A DNA stretch of 5,712 nucleotides from Firmicutes bacterium HGW-Firmicutes-10 (lineage in GTDB: Bacteria > Bacillota_I > Bacilli_A > Erysipelotrichales > Erysipelotrichaceae), in the NCBI GenBank assembly GCA_002841605.1, contig PHAF01000118.1, forward strand, positions 1 to 5,712, written 5' to 3'. The position numbers and the translations under genes are program-made. This document shows positions 1 to 5,235 of the stretch, piece after piece (position 1 is the stretch's first letter; every line of letters begins with the position of its first letter). The notes beneath the pieces were generated by a model. That model had not been told where the DNA came from. It did no database searches and saw only the letters and a program-made list of their open reading frames with translations.

Positions 1-592
1 TAATGAAGAAAATGTAAGCAAAGGCAAAGATGATGGGCAGACTGACGATCGACAACCATGCTAACGGCGGATGAATACTAAACAAAATGACTCCGGCAAT
101 CAGTGACAATGCTACCGCATACACCAGCTCGGAAATCTGTGCCGCCAAGAAGCGACGGATTTGATCGACATCCGAGGTACACCGTTGAATCAAATCGCCG
201 GTTTTAGCATTGACGTGATACGAATACGGTAACCGTTGCAAGTGGCGGTACACTTCATCACGAATTTTAAGCGTGACATTTTCTGATATTTCCCCATTCA
301 ACCGGCCGCGCCAGTACATCGCAACACCGGTAAAGGCACTGATCACGATGATGATGACACCACCGATCCAAAGATTTTCGCGCAGATTGTTGACTCCGCC
401 AAAAAGATCGGAGAAAATCCGCACGACTGGATTGGTTACTTCGTTGTTGCCGATAACATTATCGACGAAAAAACTGAAAAACAATGGCGAAAGCAACATC
501 AGTGACACATAAAAGATGACGGCAACGATCATTGCGACCATTTTTAGGCGATTATACTGAAGCTTTTGCCAGATGAACTTGAACTGTTCCAT
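1..592 (-). CDS. ABC exporter (multidrug/lipid type), N-terminal membrane domain, partial
   Basis: The frame is open from ATG at 592 to the left edge (197 residues seen), so the 3' part, including the ATP-binding domain, is missing. The visible part matches the membrane domain of type IV ABC exporters (ABC_membrane family; MsbA, LmrA, BmrC/D and relatives). A hydrophobic helix at about residues 18-42 is followed by a short loop, a second helix at about 75-93, and then the family signature: LQRLPYSYH (118-126), KTGDLIQRCTSDVDQIRRFL (130-149). Two more hydrophobic stretches follow at about 152-172 and 177-197. Such proteins are inner-membrane homodimers or heterodimers that use ATP to export drugs, lipids or peptides; the substrate cannot be told from this part. 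The start has a GAGGG site (598-602) 5 nt upstream. Only 27 nt separate it from a terminator hairpin, which suggests attenuation control or readthrough. Family call sure; exact subfamily not. Confidence 0.9.
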   Translation of the reverse strand, partial: MEQFKFIWQKLQYNRLKMVAMIVAVIFYVSLMLLSPLFFSFFVDNVIGNNEVTNPVVRIFSDLFGGVNNLRENLWIGGVIIIVISAFTGVAMYWRGRLNGEISENVTLKIRDEVYRHLQRLPYSYHVNAKTGDLIQRCTSDVDQIRRFLAAQISELVYAVALSLIAGVILFSIHPPLAWLSIVSLPIIFAFAYIFFI

Positions 593-597
593 AATAT

Positions 598-602
598 CCC
601 TC
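598..602 (-). promoter_or_regulatory. Ribosome binding site of the ABC exporter gene
   Basis: GAGGG on the minus strand lies 5 nt before ATG 592. It fixes this start, and it lies downstream of the terminator hairpin, so translation of the exporter needs transcription to pass that hairpin or to start within the few bases after it. Confidence 0.6.
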
Positions 603-619
603 ATTTCTACAAAGCCAAA

Positions 620-643
620 CAAAAAAAGGCACACGGGTGCCTT
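620..643 (-). terminator. Rho-independent terminator / possible attenuator before the ABC exporter
   Basis: On the minus strand a 7-bp stem, AAGGCAC with GTGCCTT, closes a 4-nt loop and runs into seven T residues (621-627). It is the strongest terminator-like hairpin in this intergenic region. It could simply end the NusG-II/Gx operon. However, it lies only 27 nt before the exporter start, and its 5' arm is also part of a competing longer hairpin (636-689), so it may be a conditional terminator. Confidence 0.85.
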
Positions 644-689
644 GAATGGTTATCGGACGCAAATATTCCGCGAAATCATTCAAGTCACC
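636..689 (-). promoter_or_regulatory. Putative antiterminator hairpin competing with the terminator stem
   Basis: The arms 677-689 (GGTGACTTGAATG on the minus strand) and 636-648 (CATTCAAGGCACC) pair at 12 of 13 positions, with one A-G mismatch and a 28-nt loop. The second arm contains the whole 5' half of the terminator stem (637-643), so the two folds exclude each other. The loop can form a small extra hairpin (CGCGG with TTGCG, using two G-U pairs). The pairing is read directly from the sequence; the regulatory role and its signal are inference. Confidence 0.5.
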
Positions 690-710
690 GACTCGACGAA
701 CTCCGCGAAC

Positions 711-738
711 AAAAAGGTGTTTAGCTACTGAGCACACC
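711..738 (-). terminator. Weak terminator-like hairpin at the end of the 22-codon ORF
   Basis: On the minus strand GGTGT (734-738) pairs with ACACC (716-720). An inner GCT/AGC stem has a CAGT loop, and five T residues follow (711-715). The three bulged bases (721-723) are the TAA stop codon of the short ORF, so a ribosome reaching that stop would cover the hairpin. The 5+3 bp stem is weak as a terminator; a role as a ribosome-sensitive pause or attenuation structure is only an inference. Confidence 0.35.
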
Positions 739-789
739 ACAAAAGCGAAGGTTCGTATTATTCGTTTTTACATTTCTCAACTTGATCAT
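721..789 (-). CDS. 22-residue small ORF, unknown; possible leader peptide
   Basis: An ATG at 789 overlaps the Gx transporter stop as ATGA and opens a 22-residue frame (MIKLRNVKTNN then TNLRFCGVLSS) ending in TAA. It has a near-perfect Shine-Dalgarno, AAAGGAGG (796-803), 6 nt upstream inside the Gx coding sequence, so translation is likely by coupling. The peptide is basic at its N-terminus with one cysteine, has no membrane segment or signal peptide, and I do not recognise it. Three explanations fit: a leader peptide for the hairpins downstream and the ABC exporter, a small protein, or the remnant of a third operon gene lost by mutation. The ribosome site is the main support; no homology is known to me. 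Confidence 0.45.
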   Translation of the reverse strand: MIKLRNVKTNNTNLRFCGVLSS

Positions 790-1295
790 GGTGACCCTCC
801 TTTCGATATTCTCTTCAAAACTGCTACGGCAAGCGTCCCTGTCAGAATCCCTGTAGGTATGCTCATCCAAATCATGACCGGAAGCCAATACACCATCATG
901 ATCGATGACCAGATGATGATGATAGCCAGAATTTGCCCTACATTGTGGAAGGTCGCTGATGCTACACTCAATCCTATCGCACTTAAAGGTGTAAATTTCT
1001 TTAAAATGATGACTGTCAGACTGCTTAGCGCAACTCCGCTGAGCGACAGCCAAAATCCCGTCCCAAAAATGATACCACGCAACAATGATGCAATCAATAC
1101 CCTACCGAAGTTTATTGATAACATTTCTCGCCAACCGAACATATATAAGGCAATCAGCCCCAAAACATTGGCCAGTCCCAGCTTGACTCCGGGTATGGGA
1201 AGAGGTAAAGATGGCTCTAACACATGAAAGACGATGCTCATTGCCAACAACATCGTCAAAATCATCAATCGCCGAACTCGTTTTCTGCGATTCAT
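786..1295 (-). CDS. Gx transporter family membrane protein (annotated elsewhere as heptaprenyl diphosphate synthase component I)
   Basis: This 169-residue protein has a basic N-terminus (MNRRKRVRRL) and about five hydrophobic segments (roughly 10-27, 38-55, 62-98, 105-130, 133-161). It carries the family's PIPGVKLGLANVLGL motif (33-47), a NFGRVLIASLLRG stretch (62-74) and SATFHNVGQ (113-121). This is the Hpre_diP_synt_I / Gx transporter family, which resembles the substrate-binding (S) subunits of ECF vitamin transporters. The old name, heptaprenyl diphosphate synthase component I, comes from its frequent position beside a polyprenyl synthase gene; a transport role is now thought more likely, and the substrate is not settled. 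Its start overlaps the stop of the NusG domain II gene by 4 nt (ATGA), the usual pairing in Bacillota. No polyprenyl synthase gene follows here. Length is normal for the family. Confidence 0.9.
   Translation of the reverse strand: MNRRKRVRRLMILTMLLAMSIVFHVLEPSLPLPIPGVKLGLANVLGLIALYMFGWREMLSINFGRVLIASLLRGIIFGTGFWLSLSGVALSSLTVIILKKFTPLSAIGLSVASATFHNVGQILAIIIIWSSIMMVYWLPVMIWMSIPTGILTGTLAVAVLKRISKGGSP
796..803 (-). promoter_or_regulatory. Strong ribosome binding site of the 22-codon ORF
   Basis: AAAGGAGG, complementary to the 16S rRNA 3' end, lies 6 nt before ATG 789. The same bases encode the Lys-Gly-Gly near the Gx transporter C-terminus. A site this good is the reason to take the short frame seriously. 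Confidence 0.6.
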
Positions 1296-1669
1296 TTAAC
1301 CGTCGTGTCCTCACCGTTTTCGTTAATCGCATTGATGATGACGATAACGACATGATTGGGCAGACAGGTGATCGGTACATTCGCATATTCGATCCATCCC
1401 TGAATCGAACAAATGTGTAAAGGTGAAGTTTCTTTTTCTACCCGGATCCGATTGTCTTTGACCTCGATGAATACTTCTCCCAAGGTTCCTTGGACGGTGT
1501 ACTTATCGTTTCGGCTCATATCGATCCGCAATACTTCTTTATCACGATAACTGACTACAGCAATTTTTTGATTGTAGGTGGTGGCCCGAACGACATACTG
1601 TAAAGATCCGTATAAAAGTACGGACAATACGGCAACAATGGCAATAAACGTTTTGTCAGCTTTATTCAT
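1292..1669 (-). CDS. NusG domain II-containing membrane-anchored protein
   Basis: This 125-residue protein has one N-terminal hydrophobic segment (about 7-25), acting as membrane anchor or uncleaved signal, followed by a small extracytoplasmic beta-rich domain. The signature is CSIQGWIEYANVPI (87-100) followed by TCLPN (101-105), with cysteines C87 and C102. This is the NusG_II family (Pfam NusG_II), named for resemblance to an insert domain of some NusG proteins; it is not a NusG transcription factor, since it has no NGN or KOW domain. Its function is not established. It is commonly encoded directly before a Gx transporter gene, as here, where the two genes overlap by 4 nt, so the two probably act together at the membrane. 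The start at 1669 is supported by AAGGAGGT five nt upstream. Length is complete. Confidence 0.9.
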   Translation of the reverse strand: MNKADKTFIAIVAVLSVLLYGSLQYVVRATTYNQKIAVVSYRDKEVLRIDMSRNDKYTVQGTLGEVFIEVKDNRIRVEKETSPLHICSIQGWIEYANVPITCLPNHVVIVIINAINENGEDTTVK

Positions 1670-1690
1670 GGCACACCTCCTTGCGTGAAC

Positions 1691-1699
1691 ATTTTAACA
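1691..1699 (-). promoter_or_regulatory. Probable extended -10 promoter for the NusG-II/Gx operon
   Basis: The minus strand reads TGTTAAAAT, an extended -10 element (TGn before TAAAAT). At 16-18 nt spacing the upstream sequence is only T-rich (such as TTTTCT), so the -35 is poor, as is common with extended -10 promoters. Transcription would start near 1684 and give a leader of about 15 nt. It sits directly after the U-tract of the arginase terminator. Confidence 0.5.
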
Positions 1700-1706
1700 G
1701 ATTTGA

Positions 1707-1734
1707 ATAAAAAAGAAAAGGACTGCTATGTCCT
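1707..1734 (-). terminator. Rho-independent terminator of the arginase gene
   Basis: A 5-bp stem, AGGAC with GTCCT, closes a 6-nt loop and is followed on the minus strand by TTTTCTTTTTT. The arginase stop codon TAG (1733-1735) provides the first bases of the stem. The short stem makes it moderate in strength, but position and T-tract are convincing. Confidence 0.75.
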
Positions 1735-2596
1735 ACTCTTCAATATTCAGTGCGTATGTTACTTCGTTGACCTTCCGGTTGACGATTTTTAATGTTTCTT
1801 TTAAAATGGTCATACCATCTCCATTATCAAGTAAAGGATTGAATTCAACGATATCCATGCTGCTTACACTGACCGTTTTAAACAACTGATCGATCAGGTT
1901 GAGTGGCACTGAGGGGTGTAAACCACGCACCACCGGTGTTGAAACTCCCGGGCAATAAGCTGGATCGATGCTGTCCAAATCGAAACTGATATGGGTATGC
2001 GCAAACTGTTTGCAATGGCCAAGCACTTCTTCGATACAACTTTGCTCGCCCTTCTCATTGATTTCATCCATTGTAATGTATCGGATGCCCTGTTGTTGAA
2101 GGAATTCGACTTCTGGGTCATCGAGACTCCGGATACCAAACAAAATGATTTGTTTGGACTGAAGAAACGGTGGTTCGATGATGTCAAGAAAGCGCATATC
2201 CCCATAACCCATCAATGATGCCAGAGGCATGCCGTGTGCCCTTTTGGTTATGGAGGTTTCCGGGGTATTTACATCGCCGTGAGCATCGATCCATAGTACG
2301 GCCCGATCAGCACGCATATTGGCCGATATCGAACCCATGGCCAGCGAATGATCGCCGCCAATGATCAACGGAAATTCCCGGTTCATTAACACTTCTTTTA
2401 CCTTGTGTTTCAAACGCATACAAACATCAGCGATTAGTTCTCCGTGTTTGATACCGTTTTTTTCCGACAACTCAATGTCGGGAAAAATCTCTTCCTCAAA
2501 CTCAATTCCGTGACTCTTTAAAAAAGCTGTTGCCAATTGAGTCCCCTCAATGTCACAGCCCTGATTCATTGCTACGCCGATCATTTTTACAAACAT
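1733..2596 (-). CDS. rocF: Arginase-family ureohydrolase, probable arginase
   Basis: This 287-residue enzyme carries the full binuclear manganese site of ureohydrolases: GGDHS (80-84, H83), DAHGDVNT (104-111, D104, H106, D108) and SFDLDSID (204-211, D206, D208). The asparagine in DAHGDVN favours arginase, since agmatinases have a different residue after this motif (DAHxDxY). HGMP (121-124), the RSLD near 156-159 and VEFNP (250-254) match the catalytic histidine, the alpha-amino contact and the guanidinium-binding glutamate of arginase. The likely reaction is L-arginine to L-ornithine and urea in the cytoplasm. Length agrees with bacillar RocF (about 296). The substrate loop is unusual: TSITKRAHG replaces the usual SGNxHG pattern. 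The gene appears to be a single-gene unit with its own promoter and terminator and no visible roc partners. M1 is chosen because GGTGA precedes it; M5 lacks a ribosome site. Confidence 0.88.
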   Translation of the reverse strand: MFVKMIGVAMNQGCDIEGTQLATAFLKSHGIEFEEEIFPDIELSEKNGIKHGELIADVCMRLKHKVKEVLMNREFPLIIGGDHSLAMGSISANMRADRAVLWIDAHGDVNTPETSITKRAHGMPLASLMGYGDMRFLDIIEPPFLQSKQIILFGIRSLDDPEVEFLQQQGIRYITMDEINEKGEQSCIEEVLGHCKQFAHTHISFDLDSIDPAYCPGVSTPVVRGLHPSVPLNLIDQLFKTVSVSSMDIVEFNPLLDNGDGMTILKETLKIVNRKVNEVTYALNIEE

Positions 2597-2599
2597 TTT

Positions 2600-2605
2600 A
2601 TCACC
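2600..2605 (-). promoter_or_regulatory. Ribosome binding site at the predicted 5' end of the arginase mRNA
   Basis: GGTGAT lies 3 nt before ATG 2596. The promoter spacing places the transcription start at about 2605, so this weak site would form the very first bases of the message and the leader would be about 9 nt long. Confidence 0.45.
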
Positions 2606-2611
2606 AAGTTC

Positions 2612-2640
2612 ATTATACCGAAGAAAAAAGGAACGTACAA
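2612..2640 (-). promoter_or_regulatory. Sigma-A type promoter of the arginase gene
   Basis: On the minus strand TTGTAC (2635-2640) and a perfect TATAAT (2612-2617) are separated by exactly 17 nt. The -35 lies in the loop and 3' arm of the ktrA terminator hairpin, and the spacer contains its U-tract. No operator-like repeat or ArgR-like box is evident in the remaining few bases. Confidence 0.8.
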
Positions 2641-2648
2641 GCGTTCCT
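2624..2648 (-). terminator. Rho-independent terminator of the ktrBA operon
   Basis: A 7-bp stem, AGGAACG with CGTTCCT, closes a 6-nt loop and is followed by six T residues. The TAG stop of ktrA (2647-2649) overlaps the base of the stem. The hairpin shares bases with the arginase promoter. Confidence 0.9.
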
Positions 2649-3315
2649 ATAACTTTCCGAGATATTCGAATTTTTCAAACAATGCCGTATCTGCAATGAC
2701 AAGCAGCTGATCGGTTTTTTCGATGACATAATCCGCCGATGGAGATATCGACAACCGTTCATGCGGACGCTTACGAATGCCCAGTACGTTGATTCCGTAA
2801 TTGACACGCAACTCAAGCGCTTTGAGTGATTTTCCCACCCAGCGATCTGGAGCAACGATCTCAATGACACTGTAATCATCATCAATGTCAATCATGTCGA
2901 TGACATTGCGACTCAGCAATCCCTTGGCGACCCGCTCACCCATTTCCTTTTCAGGACGCACGACTTTATCGGCACCAATCTTCGTTAAAATGTGCATGTA
3001 GGTTTTATTTTTGGCTTTTGCTAAAACAAAAGGAACACCCAATTCTTTTAAGTTCATGATGGCCATGATGCTTTCTTCCAGTCGGCTACCAGAGGCTACA
3101 ACCGCAACTTCACAGTCACCGATCCCGATAGCACGCAATTGCTCGATATCGGTAAAGTCAGCCAAAACGGCCTGAGTTACAAACTCACTTGCACGATCGA
3201 CACAAGTTACTTCTTTGTCTAAAGCAATGACTTCACAATTATATTCACTGAGTGTTTTTGCGATGGTAGAGCCGAATATTCCCAAGCCCAATACCGCATA
3301 CTGTTTTTGTTTCAT
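2647..3315 (-). CDS. ktrA: Ktr potassium uptake system regulatory subunit (RCK protein)
   Basis: This 222-residue cytoplasmic protein has the two-domain RCK layout of KtrA/KtrC. An N-terminal Rossmann domain (about 5-130) has the nucleotide motif GLGIFG (10-15) and the acidic residue at the end of strand 2 (D33). A C-terminal RCK_C (TrkA_C) domain covers about 137-222. In the family an octameric ring binds ATP or ADP, gates the KtrB pore, and the C-terminal domain can bind cyclic di-AMP. I175 and P192 fall where binding residues lie in Staphylococcus KtrA, which is consistent with but does not prove such control. PEKEMG (121-126) is shared with Bacillus KtrA. It lies 12 nt after ktrB, so the two are co-expressed. 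Full length, no oddities; the A versus C paralogue type cannot be settled. Confidence 0.93.
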   Translation of the reverse strand: MKQKQYAVLGLGIFGSTIAKTLSEYNCEVIALDKEVTCVDRASEFVTQAVLADFTDIEQLRAIGIGDCEVAVVASGSRLEESIMAIMNLKELGVPFVLAKAKNKTYMHILTKIGADKVVRPEKEMGERVAKGLLSRNVIDMIDIDDDYSVIEIVAPDRWVGKSLKALELRVNYGINVLGIRKRPHERLSISPSADYVIEKTDQLLVIADTALFEKFEYLGKL

Positions 3316-3322
3316 TTGATTG

Positions 3323-3329
3323 ATCTCCT
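3323..3329 (-). promoter_or_regulatory. Ribosome binding site of ktrA overlapping the ktrB stop
   Basis: AGGAGAT lies 7 nt before ATG 3315 and shares bases with the ktrB stop codon TAG (3328-3330). Ribosomes finishing ktrB end on this site, which favours translational coupling of pore and regulator. Confidence 0.75.
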
Positions 3330-4719
3330 ATCCGACAATGACTTGTCCCGTTGGATATGTCACTTCTACTGATTTTTTAAACTTCCGATTCGTTCGTAAT
3401 GAGAAAGCGACTGCGACCGGCCCGATGCGACCGATAAACATCAGGAATATAATCACAATTTTCCCAACGTTTGTCAAGTCGGGGGTAATGCCCATGGATA
3501 AACCCACAGTTCCAATGGCCGAAAAGGCTTCAAAAGCGATTACCATAAAATCTGCTTTTTCAGAAATGGTCAACAGCAACATACCGGTGAATACCACGGT
3601 AAAGGAAAGCACCATGACCGACAAAGCCCTGCGTGCAATATCCCTGTTGACTGTTCGTTTATATAATGTCAAATTTTCACGATTTAGAATTTCCGAAATG
3701 ACCATCAACACGACCAAAGCAAAGGTCGTCGTTTTAATACCGCCCGCCGTCCCGCCCGGTGATCCTCCGATAAACATAAATGCCATCATCATCAATTGGG
3801 AAGCCGGATATAAAACGGCTATATTAAGGGTTGAGAAACCCGCAGTACGTAATGTCACGGATTGAAAGTATGCAGCCATGATTTTATCAAAGAAATTCAG
3901 CGACCCCAGTGATAACGGATTGTTGAATTCGATTACCAGCAGAAACAGCCAACCGGATAAAATCAAGACGATCGTCATAAAAAATACCAGTTTGACATGA
4001 ACTTGAAGATGCTGCACGACACGTTTGACCGCATGATGCTGCTTTAAAATCGAATTAGCGCTTTTAGTAAGGTCAAACCATACCGAGAATCCTAAGCCAC
4101 CCATAATGATTAATGAACTTACCGTCAGATTGACGATAATGTTGCTCACATAAGGCTGTAAACTCAATGCCCCCAGATTATCGAATCCGGCATTACAAAA
4201 AGCTGAAACGCTTATAAACAGAGCTTTAAACAAACCGCTCGATAAACCAAATTCAGGAACGAAGACAAAGGATAATAATATCATTCCGACAAACTCAAAC
4301 AACAATGTATAACCGATGATGAATCCGAGGAAATTACCCAAACCGGACATCGATCCGATATTGGTTGCCTCTGCCACGACCAATTTCTCGCGGTGAGCCA
4401 ACTTACCACCAATCGCCAAAAGAAAAATCGCTATCAGTGTCATTAATCCCAAACCACCGATTTGCATCAACAAAAGAATCACCGTCTGCCCAAAGGTCGT
4501 ATAGGTGTCCACCGCCACCAATGGTGTCAATCCGGTCACACAAACCGCTGAAGTCGCGATAAATAAGTGATCCAGCAAGGAAGTTCCCGATACTTTAGTG
4601 CTAAAAGGCATCGACAGTAAAACGGTACCAACAAGAATGACGAATAGAAAACTCAGGGCGATTTGTTGAGCCGGCCTCAGTTTGATTTGTTTTTTTGCAA
4701 TATAGAAACGATTTGTCAT
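3328..4719 (-). CDS. ktrB: Ktr potassium uptake system membrane pore subunit
   Basis: This 463-residue polytopic membrane protein belongs to the TrkH/KtrB superfamily, with four repeated membrane-pore-membrane units. Each pore loop carries the expected filter glycine: CVTGL (60-64), CNAGF (175-179), RTAGF (291-295) and GTVGL (403-407). The intramembrane gating loop of the third repeat is visible as IGGSPGGTAGGIKTTT (317-332). The length is that of KtrB (about 445-460) rather than enterobacterial TrkH (about 485). It forms a homodimer that takes up K+, with Na+ coupling known for some relatives, and is gated by the cytoplasmic KtrA ring encoded next. The start at 4719 has AGGGTGA 4 nt upstream and gives a basic cytoplasmic N-terminus before the first helix at about 18-37. 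A promoter lies directly upstream; no riboswitch fits in the short leader. Confidence 0.95.
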   Translation of the reverse strand: MTNRFYIAKKQIKLRPAQQIALSFLFVILVGTVLLSMPFSTKVSGTSLLDHLFIATSAVCVTGLTPLVAVDTYTTFGQTVILLLMQIGGLGLMTLIAIFLLAIGGKLAHREKLVVAEATNIGSMSGLGNFLGFIIGYTLLFEFVGMILLSFVFVPEFGLSSGLFKALFISVSAFCNAGFDNLGALSLQPYVSNIIVNLTVSSLIIMGGLGFSVWFDLTKSANSILKQHHAVKRVVQHLQVHVKLVFFMTIVLILSGWLFLLVIEFNNPLSLGSLNFFDKIMAAYFQSVTLRTAGFSTLNIAVLYPASQLMMMAFMFIGGSPGGTAGGIKTTTFALVVLMVISEILNRENLTLYKRTVNRDIARRALSVMVLSFTVVFTGMLLLTISEKADFMVIAFEAFSAIGTVGLSMGITPDLTNVGKIVIIFLMFIGRIGPVAVAFSLRTNRKFKKSVEVTYPTGQVIVG

Positions 4720-4748
4720 CTTTTCACCCTATCTGTAAGACATAGAAT

Positions 4749-4776
4749 ACTATACACTTTATTTAGCAAACTTCAA
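4749..4776 (-). promoter_or_regulatory. Sigma-A type promoter of ktrBA
   Basis: On the minus strand TTGAAG (4771-4776) and TATAGT (4749-4754) are separated by 16 nt. The start would be near 4742, giving a leader of about 22 nt that holds only the AGGGTGA ribosome site. This leaves no room for the cyclic di-AMP (ydaO) riboswitch that precedes some Ktr genes. Confidence 0.7.
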
Positions 4777-4813
4777 TACCTATTCCTATCGTACAATAAA
4801 AACACGGATATTT

Positions 4814-4840
4814 AAAGGAAGAAAACGCCTGTCGGCGTTT
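4814..4840 (-). terminator. Rho-independent terminator after the OsmC-family gene
   Basis: A 7-bp stem, AAACGCC with GGCGTTT, closes a 4-nt GACA loop. The following tract, TCTTCCTTT, is interrupted, so termination may be partial. The TAA stop of the gene (4839-4841) overlaps the base of the stem. Confidence 0.75.
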
Positions 4841-5234
4841 AAATAAAGCTTACTTCGTAGCTGAGTTGAGCCACTTTGGATAATGTCGTATAAATCGAAC
4901 AGTACTTTTCAGCAAGTTCAAAACAACGTAATATTTGCTTTTCATTGTCTGCACCTTCCACCTTGATGGACAAATGCAGCACGCTGAGTGTCTGAGGCAC
5001 TTCATCGCGCTTCTCCCCTTCAAGATGATAACTGACACTTTTAAACGTCAGCCGCTTTTTTACGGCCACATCCAGAAAAGTCGAGTGAAAGCAACCGGTC
5101 AGTGCACCTAAAAGCAGTTTATACGGTCCTGCCTGATCCGGTCTCATTCCGATGCCGATACTTCCTTCTTTTAAAAGCAACTCTCCGTCAAAAATATCGG
5201 TAAAACGTACATCTGCTTCAACATGTTGTCCCAT
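4839..5234 (-). CDS. OsmC family protein
   Basis: This 131-residue protein matches the OsmC/Ohr fold family. After an N-terminal strand region it has GPYKLLLGALTGCFHSTF (36-53), with the first conserved cysteine (C48) in the central helix, and KYCSIYTTLSK (110-120), with the second (C112). The paired cysteines are the peroxidatic and resolving residues of thiol-dependent hydroperoxide reductases, so reduction of organic hydroperoxides in the cytoplasm is plausible. An additional C104 is present. The second cysteine lies in YCSI rather than the commoner CPV-type context, so the protein belongs to the broader YhfA-like group, whose members are less well characterised. It is the last gene of a unit with a phosphonate permease, 1 nt downstream of it; the functional link is unclear. 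Start fixed by AGGAGAA 4 nt upstream. Confidence 0.85.
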   Translation of the reverse strand: MGQHVEADVRFTDIFDGELLLKEGSIGIGMRPDQAGPYKLLLGALTGCFHSTFLDVAVKKRLTFKSVSYHLEGEKRDEVPQTLSVLHLSIKVEGADNEKQILRCFELAEKYCSIYTTLSKVAQLSYEVSFI

Positions 5235-5235
5235 T

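Noticed and set aside
667..709. Direct repeat TTCGCGGA (minus strand) at 667-674 and 702-709
   Set aside because: An 8-nt repeat with two copies may reflect alternative pairings in the leader but is too short to call a regulatory element alone.
552..740. Minus-strand 62-codon frame through the leader into the exporter start
   Set aside because: It starts at a GTG with no ribosome site, runs through the terminator hairpin and ends inside the exporter gene in another frame. I treat it as chance, although part of it could be remnant sequence.
721..1053. Long 110-codon version of the frame containing the 22-codon ORF
   Set aside because: The upstream part overlaps the Gx gene out of frame and has no family match; only the segment after the strong ribosome site at 796-803 is supported.
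646..1227. Plus-strand frame of 193 codons
   Set aside because: It lies antisense to the Gx transporter, has a low-complexity composition expected of the reverse strand of a membrane protein, and has no domain I recognise.
1733..2596. Agmatinase or formiminoglutamase instead of arginase
   Set aside because: The Asn after DAHGDV, the HGMP motif and the VEFNP segment fit arginase better, though the altered loop leaves some doubt about substrate.
3320..3865. Plus-strand frame of 181 codons
   Set aside because: It is antisense to the well-conserved 3' half of ktrB and has no recognisable motif; it is a shadow frame.
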